Of a DNA stretch of 64,000 nucleotides, positions 11,598 through 22,610 are shown piece after piece (the stretch's first letter is position 1; every line of letters starts with the position of its first letter). Source of the stretch: Coprinus comatus (lineage: Eukaryota; Basidiomycota; Agaricomycetes; Agaricales; Agaricaceae); the NCBI GenBank assembly GCA_034638255.1, contig JAWPGT010000001.1, positions 868,001 through 932,000 on the forward strand. The letters are read 5' to 3'. Under the pieces are notes generated by a model that made no database searches, was not told the DNA's origin, and was given only the letters and a program-made list of their open reading frames with translations. The translations under genes and the position numbers were made by a program.

Positions 11598-14215
11598 ATG
11601 CCCGTACCACTCCTACAAGATCCAGAACACATCGACTACTCTGATATCGAGAACAAGTCAGCATTCCCAAATCTTCTCTCCCTGCCATTCTGATTTTCCT
11701 TTTAGATATCAAGTCAAACAAGATGAGAGTTTTGACAACATTCTGGTAGTCGACGGCGTCCCTGTCATCGACAAGAGCAAACTCGAAAAGTTGCTCGCTA
11801 AAATTTGCAAGGAGTTTGGGAGAAAGGGTGTGACAATCAAGCCAGAAGATGCACATGTTCCATGGGACGATAACACTGGCAAGAGCAAAGGGTGTGTTTG
11901 TGTTAAGCAATTTATCTGTTCACGTTCGTTAACCTATTGTGGTAGATTTCTCTTTATAGAGTTCCGAAACGTAGACGAGGCAAATATTGCCCTGGCTACC
12001 ATGCATAATCATCCTTTCGATGCTAAACACACTTTCAAATTGAACCGGTTCACCGATATCGAAAAATATGCCAACCTCGATGAAACCTACGTAGAGCCGG
12101 AAACGGAAGAGTTCACACCCAAGGTTTGTTTTATTTAGTGAGCAAAAGTAGTAATGTGGTTTAATTGTATATCTAGGAGCATCTGCGAGGCTGGCTTGCC
12201 GATCCTCAGGGACGGGATCAATACGTAACGTACCGTGGTGAAGAAGTCCTCGTGCATTGGCATGGAAAACCTTCACAGTATGAGATCGCACATAAACCTG
12301 TTCGTCTCTCCCCCATTCTATACCTTACCATGCCGCTGACTCTTCCATAGGACTGGAAGGACTTTTTATATGTTGCTTGGTCGCCTCAAGGAACCTTCAT
12401 CGCCACCTTGCATCGTCAGGGTGTTCGCCTTTGGGGTGGTCCGTCCTGGAAACCTCAACAACGATTTGCGCATCCATTTGTCAAACTTATTGATTTCTCT
12501 CCGTGCGAGAATTACATTGTCACATGGTCCAATGAACCCATTGTTGTCCCAGATGGTGCTCTTCAAGGGCCTCAGTATTTCTCACCAGAAGATGAAGGAA
12601 ATAATATCGCCATTTGGGATATCAAATCTGGACACTTGCTCCGCACATTCTCTACTATAAACGAAGGGGAACCACCGCAACAGAAGAAGCAAATGCAATG
12701 GCCAATGTTGAAATGGAGTCCCGACGATAAGTTCATTGCTCGTATAACACTAGGTCAGATGATAAGTATCTACGAGCTTCCCAGCATGCATTTGCAAGGG
12801 AAAAAAAGTTTGAAGATAGAAGGGGTCGTGGATTTCGAATGGTGTCCTATTGGAGAAAAGGACAAAGAAGTAATCGAGAAAGATGCAAAAGGAGGAGTCA
12901 AGACAACGAAGAAAGCGCGTGAAAACATGCTTGTGTATTGGACTCCTGAAGTGGTTAATCAACCTGCGCGGGTCACTTTAATGGCATTCCCCAGCCGCTC
13001 TATCTTGCGGCAAAAGAATCTCTTCAATGTTACAGAGGTATGCATCCAAGTTCCATGGCTGGCACTAGCACTGACTAATCAAAATTACAGTGTAAACTAT
13101 ACTGGCAAAATCAAGGCGATTTCCTCTGTGTCAAGGTTGACCGGCACACAAAAACTAAAAAGTCCATATTCTGCAACCTGGAGATCTTTAGGATGCGCGA
13201 AAAAGATTACCCTGTTGAAGTCGTGGAATTGAAAGGTAGCAATTTGTGATTAGCTCCATCTGCTCGTATTAACTGTATTTCTCAGACACTGTAACCGATT
13301 TCTCATGGGAACCCAAAGGAGATCGTTTTGCAATTGTTTCCAGTAGCGATCCCAACTTGGGGAATCCTGGTCCCGGAATCACTATCAAAACGGACGTCAG
13401 TTTCTACCAACTTGATCATGCTAAGAATGATTTTAGACTCCTTCGTGAGTTCACTTCTTCTAAAATAAGATGTAGCCTAATGGAATGACAGGCACGCTAT
13501 CTTCTCGTACTAGCAATGCTATCCGATGGTCCCCACGCGGCCGCCATGTGGTCCTGGCTACCGTTGGTTCTTCAACAAAATCTGAGCTCGAATTTTGGGA
13601 TCTCGATTTCAATGTCGATGATGTGAGCAGAAAAGAAGGCACCATTTCTAAGGAAGACTGGGGTTCCGGAATCCAATTGCTTGGAACCGCCGACCATTAT
13701 GGCGTTACTGATGTTGAGTGGGATCCCAGTGGACGTTATCTCGCGACTAGTGCGAGTGCCTGGACACATACGGTACGATGAACCTAATGTGAAGTTCCTT
13801 CATAATGCTTACTACCATACCACAGCTCGAAAATGGATACGCAATTTGGGATTTCAGAGGACAAGAACTAACGAAACAAATACAAGATCGCTTCAAGCAA
13901 TTTATCTGGCGACCTCGTCCTCCCACGTTACTTTCCAAGGAAAAGCAAAAGAATATTCGCAGAAATCTCCGCGAATACAGTCGCACATTCGATGAAGAAG
14001 ATGCCGCAGAAGAGAGCAATGTCAGCGCGGAACTTGTTGCGCTGAGGAAGCGTCTTGTGGATGAATGGAATGCGTGGCGTATCTTGTGCAAACAGGAATT
14101 GACAGACGACCGCGGGCTTAAAAATGACAAAGACAACGCATCAAGTGATGAGAAGGAGGAAATTGAGGTGTGGGTGGACGAAGTCATTGAACAGACTGAA
14201 GAAATCTTAGAGTGA
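11598..14215 (+). CDS. PRT1: eIF3b / PRT1, scaffold subunit of translation initiation factor 3
   Basis: eIF3b organises the eIF3 complex on the 40S subunit. The start at ATG 11598 gives [20 protein letters not shown], followed by the RNA recognition motif (about residues 37-125) with [20 protein letters not shown] and [16 protein letters not shown]. The WD-repeat-like beta-propeller follows ([97 protein letters not shown]). The C-terminal helix that contacts other subunits has [32 protein letters not shown] and [15 protein letters not shown]. The stop is TGA 14213-14215. About nine short introns separate the exons. Length of roughly 720 residues matches the family. The gene is divergent from SLS1, with about 310 bp between ATGs. 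Confidence 0.97.
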
Positions 14216-14882
14216 TAGATAGCTATCGGTACCGTTAGGTTGTCGTTCCCATGAATATCGCATTGCTGTGAAAATAAGCATTGTTCGGCGGATATCAAAA
14301 CATCCGTGGATAAAATAGACATGAAAGAAACTCCAACCGCATGCGTCTGTTCAAGAGGCCGGTTATCGTGGATTGTGCATGGCAAACCTCTCACTCGTGT
14401 AAATACTTCCACGGATGATAAAGATAGATATGGCCAGAAATGAGAGAAAGAGGAAAATGGCTGGTGTGTGAACTTTTGCTCTATGGGAGTAGATGACGTC
14501 CAAGTTTCCCAAGCATGTCATTTTTGCAGTTTTGCGGTCTGAAATAAAGGCCACACGCCACGGTGTGAACAGATCTACAACAGTGTCGCTTAAAGGTCTA
14601 ACAAGGACCTTAGCCTTGAGAATGCAACCAAGCTTCGTCCAACCATCTCATCGCCATTCTCAACTACTACACCAGTTTTCATCCAACTCTACACTCACAA
14701 TGGAGAGCGTGTGAGTACGGATTCGGGGCATTACCTGTTATGGCAACTTGGATCCGGAGATCCGACAGTAACCGAGTAATTCCGATATCTGATAAGACAA
14801 CACGGCCATCTCTCTCCAAATAAAAGACTCTTCAATCTCTCCACTTTTCCCGCCCTGCATTTTACTCTACATAGTCGTACTT
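14216..14882. other. Intergenic: PRT1 3' UTR and hapX upstream region
   Basis: No credible complete gene was found in this 667-bp gap. A minus-strand open frame at 14363-14551 encodes one hydrophobic stretch (AIFLFLSFLAISIFIIRGS) but has no ATG start. The part near 14780-14882 probably holds the hapX promoter and leader; a GATA element is listed separately. Confidence 0.6.
14787..14795 (+). promoter_or_regulatory. Putative SreA-type GATA site upstream of hapX
   Basis: The sequence ATCTGATAA, 87 bp before the hapX ATG, exactly matches the extended consensus ATCWGATAA reported for the iron-regulatory GATA factor SreA in Aspergillus. In ascomycetes SreA represses hapX when iron is plentiful. 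The site is seen directly; its use here is inferred from the downstream gene's identity. Plain GATAA cores occur by chance often, but the 9-nt form is rarer. Confidence 0.4.
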
Positions 14883-16601
14883 ATGTCTATCACTGCACCG
14901 GCCTTTGTCTCCTCTGGCTCCACTCTCTGGGCAACCCGTATGTTAAAGCCCTGTATGTCCCCTCCTGCACAGTAATTGACACACCACAGCCTCCAAGGAA
15001 TGGGTGATACAACCTAAACCAAAACCAGGGCGAAAGCCGAAGCAAGATTCTGCTAGTGCCAGCGTTGTTAAGAATGAAGAGGAAGTAAGTAGACGTCAGG
15101 ACTATGCTTCTTTATATCTTCCCTCATATACGGCTTCTAGAGTGAAATTAAAGGTCGGCGAGTGCAGAACAGGTGGGAGACCAAATGTTCATCACACACA
15201 TGGGTAGTACTAATGACCCGTATCAGGGCCGCTCAGCGAGCATTTCGCGAGCGCAAACAGTCGCAACTTGCTGAACTCCAAGCACGCTTACAACAGTATG
15301 AACAAGGGGAGATTGAACGCAATGTTGCTCTACAAAACATTGCGAAGCGTCTCAAGGAGGAGAATGACACGCTGCGGAGAGAGAATACCATCCTGAGAGA
15401 AAGAATGACCAAACTCGAACAGGAACAGGAACAGCAACTTTCTCAAGACAAGAAACGTTGGCGGGATACCTCTCCTAGCAGTGTGTCCTCTGAGAAAGGC
15501 CATGCTCGCAAGAAATCTCGCCTATCCCCAGACTCGCCAGTAGATAGTTCCCTGTCCACATCTTATATCCCTTCTCCCCCCTCCATGATCGAGTCACCCG
15601 ATTCCACAGGGACGTCAGACACTAGGTATTCACCGGTCTATGATGTACAATCCCACCCAGCTCATTCTATGTTGTCCAATATGGACCTCACACACGTCAA
15701 AACTATTAACATTAACATTGATGGAAACAGTACATTCCCCACGTTTGACTGTGGTTTTTGCAGCGATGATACCCCCTGTGTTTGCCGTGAGCTTGCTCAG
15801 CAAGCGACTCGAGGCCCCCCAACATTTAAATCCGAAGATTACCCGACTATACCCTCTACTCGTGTCGTTCGCCTCGAGCCCGCACCGCAATCATTACCCT
15901 CCCGCATATCTATTCTGGAAAACCTACCTGCTTATCAACCTCCTGTTCCTCTCCGCCGTCGCGTGACGCCTGGCGTAGTTAATTCTGTATTTCCAATACA
16001 ACCTCCTCAACCGGAGGAGACACACCCCTCGTCTTCATCCGCACCAACTTGTTCTGGTGATCCTTCAAATTGTCTTGCTTGTGCAGACGATATTTTCGGC
16101 AAAGAATTCTGTTCCGCCATTGAAGAATCAGTAGTAACACGTCCCCCGTGCGTTGAATCTCCAGCCGGGAGGCAAGCATCAACCTCGATGATTCCTTCTA
16201 GTAACACCTCTGATACCTCCGATACTATACCAACCAATGATGCTTGGCGGCAGCTAAAAGCCCATCCTAATGTTTCTTTTGCGGACCTATCGTTACTTGC
16301 CAGTGTTGTTGCTAGTCGTGCAAAATGTACTGGTCCCCGTGTCTTGTTGTCTCCCCCTCTCGAGTCTAACATTGCCCCTCCTCCGCCACCACCACATCTC
16401 CCTGCTGACGATGAAGCTATTATCCTGACAGATCCACATGCTCAGTACCGGGAGAAGGAAAGATCTGAACGACACTCTACCTCTCCAGAAGTTGTTCCCC
16501 AAGATGTATTATTACGTTGTTCCCACCACCGTATTCGTGAAGTTCCTACATCTGCTGTTCGCGATGCACTAAGACTCCTAGATGGGAAATTTTTCAAGTG
16601 A
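14883..16601 (+). CDS. hapX: HapX, bZIP iron-response regulator
   Basis: HapX works with the CCAAT-binding complex to control iron genes. From ATG 14883 the protein starts MSITAPAFVSSGSTLWATP and then has the Hap4-like motif PSKEWVIQPKPKPGRKPK (about residues 20-37), which binds the CCAAT complex. A bZIP basic region follows, spliced together from three exons: GRRVQNRAAQRAFRERKQS, then a leucine-zipper coiled coil with LQARLQQYEQGEIERNVAL. Cysteine-rich regions, which sense iron through Fe-S clusters in the family, are CGFCSDDTPCVCREL and CSGDPSNCLACADDIFGKEF plus CSAIEESVVTRPPC. The order of Hap4-like domain, bZIP and Cys-rich regions is specific to HapX and not to AP-1/Yap1. The tail ends at TGA 16599-16601 after a Ser/Pro-rich region. 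The gene converges on the PPR gene 94 bp away. Confidence 0.9.
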
Positions 16602-16695
16602 CCTTCGTTAAGCGCTTTCTGCATATTACCACTCCTCATTGTAATATATAGTTACAATATGATTACTATGGGCCCTGCTCCAATATTCTAAATAA

Positions 16696-19155
16696 TCACT
16701 TCCTACTAGTAAATAACGAAACTTTAGCTGCCGCCTTTGATTTCCTCGAATTGGAAAGCAGTTGACCTTGCAAACCAAAACATCGCTTGTACTCTATGAC
16801 AATATTCGCTAGTTGCCGAGAAAGCCGGACACGGTCGGCTCGAGTGAAGCTTCGAGATACCCAGGACGGTGATGAGGAATCTAATTGGCGAAAGTGTTGT
16901 AATAACTCTTTAAGCGAGAGATGTTCATAGTCCGGAGGGAAGATCTGGATATATGTCCATAAAGTGATTAAGACTTTCCTAGCCAAAGTAGGCTGCCGGG
17001 CTACGAGTACCGCCTTGCATAGGGCGAGGATTGAACGGACGTCGGGACATATTCCAGTTGAGACCATACGTTGAAATACCTCCATAGACGTTTTGGTCCG
17101 GCGCTGCATTCCATAACCATATATAAGAATGGTATACATCACCACATTGGGTTTGATTGCAAGAGACTCGGCCGACTGCATAACTTTCATTGCCGTATCC
17201 ACTTCGCCGCAACGTGAAAATCCCTCCATGAGAGCAGAAATATGATATTTTGACGGTGATATACCTCGAGCGAGCATTTCGGAATATGTCTCAACCGCAG
17301 TGGCAGTATCATTCCTGATGACGGCGTCATATCGTATCCTGGCCCCTAACATCCGCGAATCACTTTGAATTCCACGAGAATCCAAGGACTGAACAATGGA
17401 TCGAATTAAATTGGATCGGCCAAAAGAACGTCCCAAGCTCAATCCCGCTACCGAATTGCTCGAGTTGGTACCATTCTCCTCACGGTATTTTGAAAGGAGC
17501 CTTCGTTTCTCTTCTTTCCGAGTAGCACCTCGCTCAAACAAGAGACGGCGTTTCTTGTCTCGCACATGGGAGGATACGAGCATGTGCATTTGTCGAAGGG
17601 TAGGACGAAAGGTGGGGGAAAGTTGTCGTAGTGTCCGGACTGCAACCGCCAAGCTCACACGTTCTACGTCAAGAAGATGGGAGAGGAGTATTTTAAGTGT
17701 TCGAGCGTCTGGCTCTATAGCAGTACGTTTCATCATGTTGAAAATGATTGTGGCATCCTGCATGCCATGAGCAAACAGCAAGCCTCGCAACAAAGAATTG
17801 AATATATCAATATGCGGTCCAATTTCAGACTTGTTGAACCCCCAGTTGAGATTAGAATCGGTGGTGCAACCGTCAGATTGTAGTTTTTCAAACAGATCCT
17901 GGAGGCCACTTTTCGATAAAAGCTGTGCTGTTATGCTGACAGCATGATTAGAACGACGGGTAGAGAATTGTAAATCCAGCCAGGTAGCCAGTATCCTCGG
18001 TGTGCAGGTGATTCCCTTCTGTTCCAATAGAAGAAAGATTTTTTCGGCAGCACCGAAATTAGAACGGGCGATGCAGAAGCGTATCGCGATCAGGTATGTG
18101 ATGGTATCTGGATATAAGGAATGCATGGGATCTAGCGTCGATGATTTCAGACCAGCAATGTCACCCAAAGGACCAAGCAAGGTTTGGAGAGGTGAAATGT
18201 CGGTGGGGTTGAACAATGATAGTAGCTGGTGAAATCCGACTTCGTCGTCTAAATCTGCGTGTGATTGTAGAAGTTGATTGACCACTGTGATTGTGACAGT
18301 ATAAGGTAGGGAGTGCAAGACCGAAAGGGCTAATTCTTTGACTTTGGCATCCATTCCGAGATACCGATAATTGGATGCCACTACGGCATGAGTGGTAGCA
18401 TCTTGAGGAAAACCAGCATCGGACATCATCCTCAAACATTCGCGTGCGCCAGCAAGATTGCGATTTCGAATATAGCCCGTCAACATGAGGTGCCAAGTAA
18501 GTCTGTTTGGATTCACTCCTGCTTGTTCGTATTCTGGTAAAATAAGTTCGAGCATTTCGAAATTCTCTAACTCGCAGTTTGCTCGAAGTCTCCAGTTGAG
18601 TAAGCGAAGACTTGGGGTTACAAGAATATCTTCGCTTAGGCGGTAGGTCTCGAGCAAAACACTCCACCTTCTTGTCTGGGCTAGGTTCCAACAAATGTTC
18701 TCGAATGCGGCTGCGTTCAGGCAACAACCATAAGCAACTGCCACGCTCAGTAAACGAAGACATTTGGTTGGCATATCGGAGGATGCCAGATAGGATGCAA
18801 CACGACGAACGTCTCTTGGGCTTTTTAGAATCTGGTGGATCTGAGAGCTGGGTGTTGATTGTAGATGCATTAAGGCAGACTTTGTGGATACACCGTGGCG
18901 ATCGAGAAAGGGGTTGATTACAGTCGCAAGGTAATCCGGAGGGTGTTGATTGGTAGAAATGTGAGTGGGAAGGAACAAGGTTTTTCTGGTGGATAGATCT
19001 TTTTCTTCTCTGAGTACGGTTTGGCTGGTAGAATATGTGACTGCGTTCCATTGGGGGCGTACAGAACGAAGAGCCCGCGTAAAGAAAGTGCATGCCGAAC
19101 TTGCAACGGAATGCTCAAGGTGTTGCCTCGGTGCAATAACCACCCTCCTGAGCAT
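16696..19155 (-). CDS. Mitochondrial pentatricopeptide repeat (PPR) protein
   Basis: An uninterrupted frame of 819 codons starting at ATG 19155 (MLRRVVIAPRQHLEHSVASS), which looks like a mitochondrial presequence: Arg-rich, no acidic residues early. The upstream in-frame extension lacks an ATG. PPR-like helical repeats are visible, for example RLTWHLMLTGYIRNRNLAGA, FNSLLRGLLFAHGMQDATII, KYHISALMEGFSRCGEVDTA and VVMYTILIYGYGMQRRTKTS, each with the 35-residue spacing typical of PPR motifs. PPR proteins bind organellar RNA; the specific target cannot be read from sequence. The absence of introns contrasts with nearly all neighbours, which is common for fungal PPR genes. No orthologue named with confidence. 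Confidence 0.85.
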   Translation of the reverse strand: MLRRVVIAPRQHLEHSVASSACTFFTRALRSVRPQWNAVTYSTSQTVLREEKDLSTRKTLFLPTHISTNQHPPDYLATVINPFLDRHGVSTKSALMHLQSTPSSQIHQILKSPRDVRRVASYLASSDMPTKCLRLLSVAVAYGCCLNAAAFENICWNLAQTRRWSVLLETYRLSEDILVTPSLRLLNWRLRANCELENFEMLELILPEYEQAGVNPNRLTWHLMLTGYIRNRNLAGARECLRMMSDAGFPQDATTHAVVASNYRYLGMDAKVKELALSVLHSLPYTVTITVVNQLLQSHADLDDEVGFHQLLSLFNPTDISPLQTLLGPLGDIAGLKSSTLDPMHSLYPDTITYLIAIRFCIARSNFGAAEKIFLLLEQKGITCTPRILATWLDLQFSTRRSNHAVSITAQLLSKSGLQDLFEKLQSDGCTTDSNLNWGFNKSEIGPHIDIFNSLLRGLLFAHGMQDATIIFNMMKRTAIEPDARTLKILLSHLLDVERVSLAVAVRTLRQLSPTFRPTLRQMHMLVSSHVRDKKRRLLFERGATRKEEKRRLLSKYREENGTNSSNSVAGLSLGRSFGRSNLIRSIVQSLDSRGIQSDSRMLGARIRYDAVIRNDTATAVETYSEMLARGISPSKYHISALMEGFSRCGEVDTAMKVMQSAESLAIKPNVVMYTILIYGYGMQRRTKTSMEVFQRMVSTGICPDVRSILALCKAVLVARQPTLARKVLITLWTYIQIFPPDYEHLSLKELLQHFRQLDSSSPSWVSRSFTRADRVRLSRQLANIVIEYKRCFGLQGQLLSNSRKSKAAAKVSLFTSRK

Positions 19156-20388
19156 GAACAGACCGACTGGCGTCCAGGTTGCAATGGATAATCCTGTGGT
19201 CTGTGGAATGTGAGAGTGGGTATGGATGGGGTGGTGGAGACTACATACGCGTCCCACAGGTGATTGATGGCCAGGTCACAGCAAACAGTATCGCATAGGC
19301 GTCCTCGTCTCTTGTTGTCGAAATTCCACAACTCTCCTTCCGTCGTCCTTCCCTTTTTTCCCGTCCGTGACTCCGGGTCACGTGGACTAGACTCAACAGC
19401 CTATCACATTGTCACACCACCTACGACTTTACACAGGGTAAAACAACTTTTATAAGCCCACCTGCTTTCCAATAATCTCATCCTAAACGAGATAATATAT
19501 CCTATGACCTCGCGTACAAGATACACGACGAACTATCAGAAAGAAAAAAATATCAACCGTTGGCGAGGGATCGGTATCATTGCATCTTATACACTTATAT
19601 TGATTCTTGTTGAATTACTTACTGCATAACGCTCTTAGATATACATGTAGTTTCCAAGTTGCATCGGTTACTTGCTGGCACCGATGCCACTACACCTGCG
19701 AATGACTCGTACTTTTTTCTTGGAATGGGCCACCTGACTCCGATGGGTAATTCACACACCGTTACATGATGAGACCGATATCCACCGTGAAATTGGAAAT
19801 ATCAACTACTTGGGCACTCATTTAATTATCATTTGATCATTCCCGGGCACCAGTATGATTTACTAGAAACACGAACAGAGTTAGTGCACAGCATTTGTTG
19901 TAGCTGGACTGAGTGAACTCACCACCACGCTTTTCAAGTCCGTCAAGACCGGCGTGATGAACCTGCCCGTTAAGGTATCGCCTCCGATGTCAACTCTACT
20001 ATATCCCGCACTGACCGCTCTATCTGATCCCAAGCAGCATTGCCACTATACATCGCTTACAGTTTTTTAGTAATTCTGGTCTTCTATTGGCTTTCACGAT
20101 GCCTCGTTACATTTTTTCAAAGCCTTGTCGCCTATTTTTATCAAGCATTATCATCTAATACACCCTTGCTTGATGAATCGCAGAAGATCTGTAGATTGCT
20201 TGCGCCCGTTTCAAGGCGACAGAGAAGGCTATCCGAAACGCTACCACTATTCATGCACTGGACGTCATCCGTTCCGTTCGAGGCTTGTCTGCAAAGTGGA
20301 CCGGTTCGCCGCCTTGATCTACTACAGGACTCGCTATAAAAACACTCGTATCCATGACTCCGATGACCCATAGACAACCTTCTGTACC
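19156..20388. other. Unresolved 1.2-kb stretch upstream of the adenylate-forming gene
   Basis: This gap holds the PPR gene's promoter but is long for this window. Some pieces look coding without forming a clear gene. On the plus strand, 19910-19974 reads LSELTTTLFKSVKTGVMNLP and runs into a good donor (AAG|gtatcg). Near 20040-20130 there is a hydrophobic frame (YIAYSFLVILVFYWLSRCLV), and 20198-20313 encodes FKATEKAIRNATTIHALDVI then RSVRGLSAKWTGSPP and a stop. I could not join these in one frame from an ATG. Minus-strand readings are equally possible. A small spliced membrane-protein gene is conceivable. Confidence 0.3.
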
Positions 20389-22213
20389 ATGGCTTTATCA
20401 CACCTCGACGTTCTTGCAACAAGTTCCTCAAAGTATTCACAACGTTCGGCCTTCCAAATCCCAGTCACGGATCAAGACACCGGCAAAGTCAAGTCCTGGA
20501 AAACAGTAACATACTGTCAATTCCAATGGGACGTTGAGCGGTTTGCGAGATATTGGCAAGTAAAACTCTCCCAAGACGGTGTAGCCACACGATCCGTCGT
20601 CGGTGTCTGGTAAGTTATGGCTCAAATCATTCACTTAGCGTTTGAGGCTTATATCCATAATAGGATCGGCGGCTTCACATATACGGACGTTCTCCACATA
20701 TATGGGCTCTCGAGAGCGGGTTACATCCCTCAACTATTCAGCCTTCGCCTCCCGAACCCAGATGTCATCTATGAACTATTGGCGAAAGCTAATGCCAAGG
20801 CTCTGATATATGAGCGCTCGTTCGAAACTACATTGGGGACTTGTCCCGTCCCTTATCACCTAGCCGTAGGCTTCGATTGCGTCCCGGACTCTTCTTCTCA
20901 TCTACCACCTATTGCGCCTGTCAACGATGACGACGTGGCGTTCATTTTTCACACTAGCGGCTCAACGTCGGGGAGTCCCAAGCTTGTCCCTTGTAATTAC
21001 CGCTGGATGTCGGCTGCCATTATGAAGTCACATCAGGTCAGCAAACCTATTAACAGCAAACTCCTCCAAGATGTTACTGTCTGGATGGGAAGTATGTGCC
21101 ACATTGGTCAGAGCTTCAGTATGTACAACTCGCTTTTTGCGTTGATTTATGATACTGATACTTTTTTTAAGTGTTATTGGGAAGCTTGCAGCATGGAACA
21201 TGTACCATTCAACCGACTCTCATTTCATTTTCTTCGGAAGAATTATTGGACATGATTAGTCGTTGTGGTCTCAACCGTTTGAACCAATTTGCCGCTTTCC
21301 TGGCAAACCACCTACGCAGGTCCCGAACGGACAAGAATCTACTCAAAGAACTTGTCGATCTGGATGAAGTCCTTTACAGTGGTCTCCCCTTACCTCGTGA
21401 CGAAGAAGAATGGGCTTACAAAAACGGTATCAAAATAAGGGTAAGCCGCGTTTCGCTTCAAGCCAGAAAGGCATTCGCTTATTATCTTTTGAGCAGAACA
21501 CTTTCGGTAGCACAGAGTGTGGAGCCATGTTACTTTCTATTGGTGGATCAGGTCGAGATGCGCCGCTTCTCAAATCATTAGCCAACATGGCATACGAATT
21601 CAGGCCCATTTCTCAAGGTTCAAGTGATGCAGCCCACCAAGCGTCTACACGCTTACTGGAACTCGTGATAACCAAAGCCTCAGGCGACTGTCCAGATACT
21701 TCTCTCCGGCATGCTGATGGGGATTTTCATACCGGCGATCTATTTCAAGAAGTAACTCCTGGTGCATATGTGTTCCGGGGTAGGGACGATGACTGGATCA
21801 AATCTGAAAATAGTCTTCGATGTGACACCAAGTAAGTTATGACGGATCTATCACGTAAGCTCCTGATATTGACGAAACTTTCTAGAGCCATTGAAGATAA
21901 TGCTCGCGCGATGTGCAGTGCACTAATCAAAGAGTGTATCGTAGTAGGAACTGGTCGTGCGTCGCCTGTGATGTTCATCGAACCTGCGGTGCCCGAGATG
22001 GACCATGAAAAGCTGAAACGAGAGATCATTCGCAAGACTCGTCAATTCCACTCACGACGGTATTTGCATGAGCAAATAGTCTCCCCAAAGATGATTATCG
22101 TTGTTCCACCTCAAACACTACCACGAACGGCGACAAAAGGAAATATACGCCGGAAAGCTGTCGAGGAAGCGTTCAAGACACAGATCGATCAAATCTTCGG
22201 AATCATCGCCTAA
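20389..22213 (+). CDS. Stand-alone adenylate-forming enzyme (AMP-binding, ligase/NRPS-like)
   Basis: The start at ATG 20389 gives MALSHLDVLATSSSKYSQRS. The ANL-family motifs are visible in order: IFHTSGSTSGSPKLV (phosphate-binding A3), VLLGSLQHGTCTIQP, NTFGSTECGAML (A5), GDFHTGDLFQEV (A7) and FRGRDDDWIKSENS (A8), ending with LPRTATKGNIRRKAVEEAF, which carries the catalytic Lys (A10). The protein stops about 15 residues later (TAA 22211-22213), so no carrier, thioesterase or reductase domain follows. Such stand-alone domains resemble the N-terminal half of fungal Lys2-like and NRPS-like enzymes. Substrate is not predictable: it could be an aryl or fatty acid. Introns occur at about 20611, 21120, 21440 and 21830. 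The gene has no recognisable biosynthetic neighbours. Confidence 0.85.
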
Positions 22214-22610
22214 TTTTTTTCACGTTTACTACTAATATAACACCTCAACCGTAATGGCCGAAAGGCCTGATATTTAATTATTGGTTCTTTTATTATATTT
22301 ATTCACGTATTTTTTATAGCTGTATTTATATCATTATTGCCTTCTTAAAGCAAAAGAGACAGTCTCTTCATGCATCATAGATTAGAGAATCATACTCGTA
22401 TACTATTCGTACCATATTTGTTACACATATATTCAATATAGTGGATTAAGAACAGCATCTAAAGCTTAAAGATGATCGTAGCAAACAATATAAGTACCGT
22501 CTTAGATCGTCCTCCGAAGACTTCTCGTTGATTAATCACCGACTGTGATCTTTGCTACTCGGTGCGAGATCTCGCCCATCAGACATATTGCCGGTGGCGA
22601 GAAATAAAAA
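22214..22610. other. Convergent intergenic region, no gene seen
   Basis: AT-rich 397-bp gap between two convergent stops. It is consistent with 3' UTRs and polyadenylation signals of both genes. I see no open frame of note, repeat or RNA-like structure. Confidence 0.6.

Noticed and set aside
13747..14412. Long minus-strand frame opposite the end of PRT1
   Set aside because: It is antisense to a conserved eIF3b C-terminus and has no domain of its own.
14363..14551. Small membrane-protein frame on the minus strand upstream of hapX
   Set aside because: It has a hydrophobic stretch but no ATG, no family match and no obvious splice partners.
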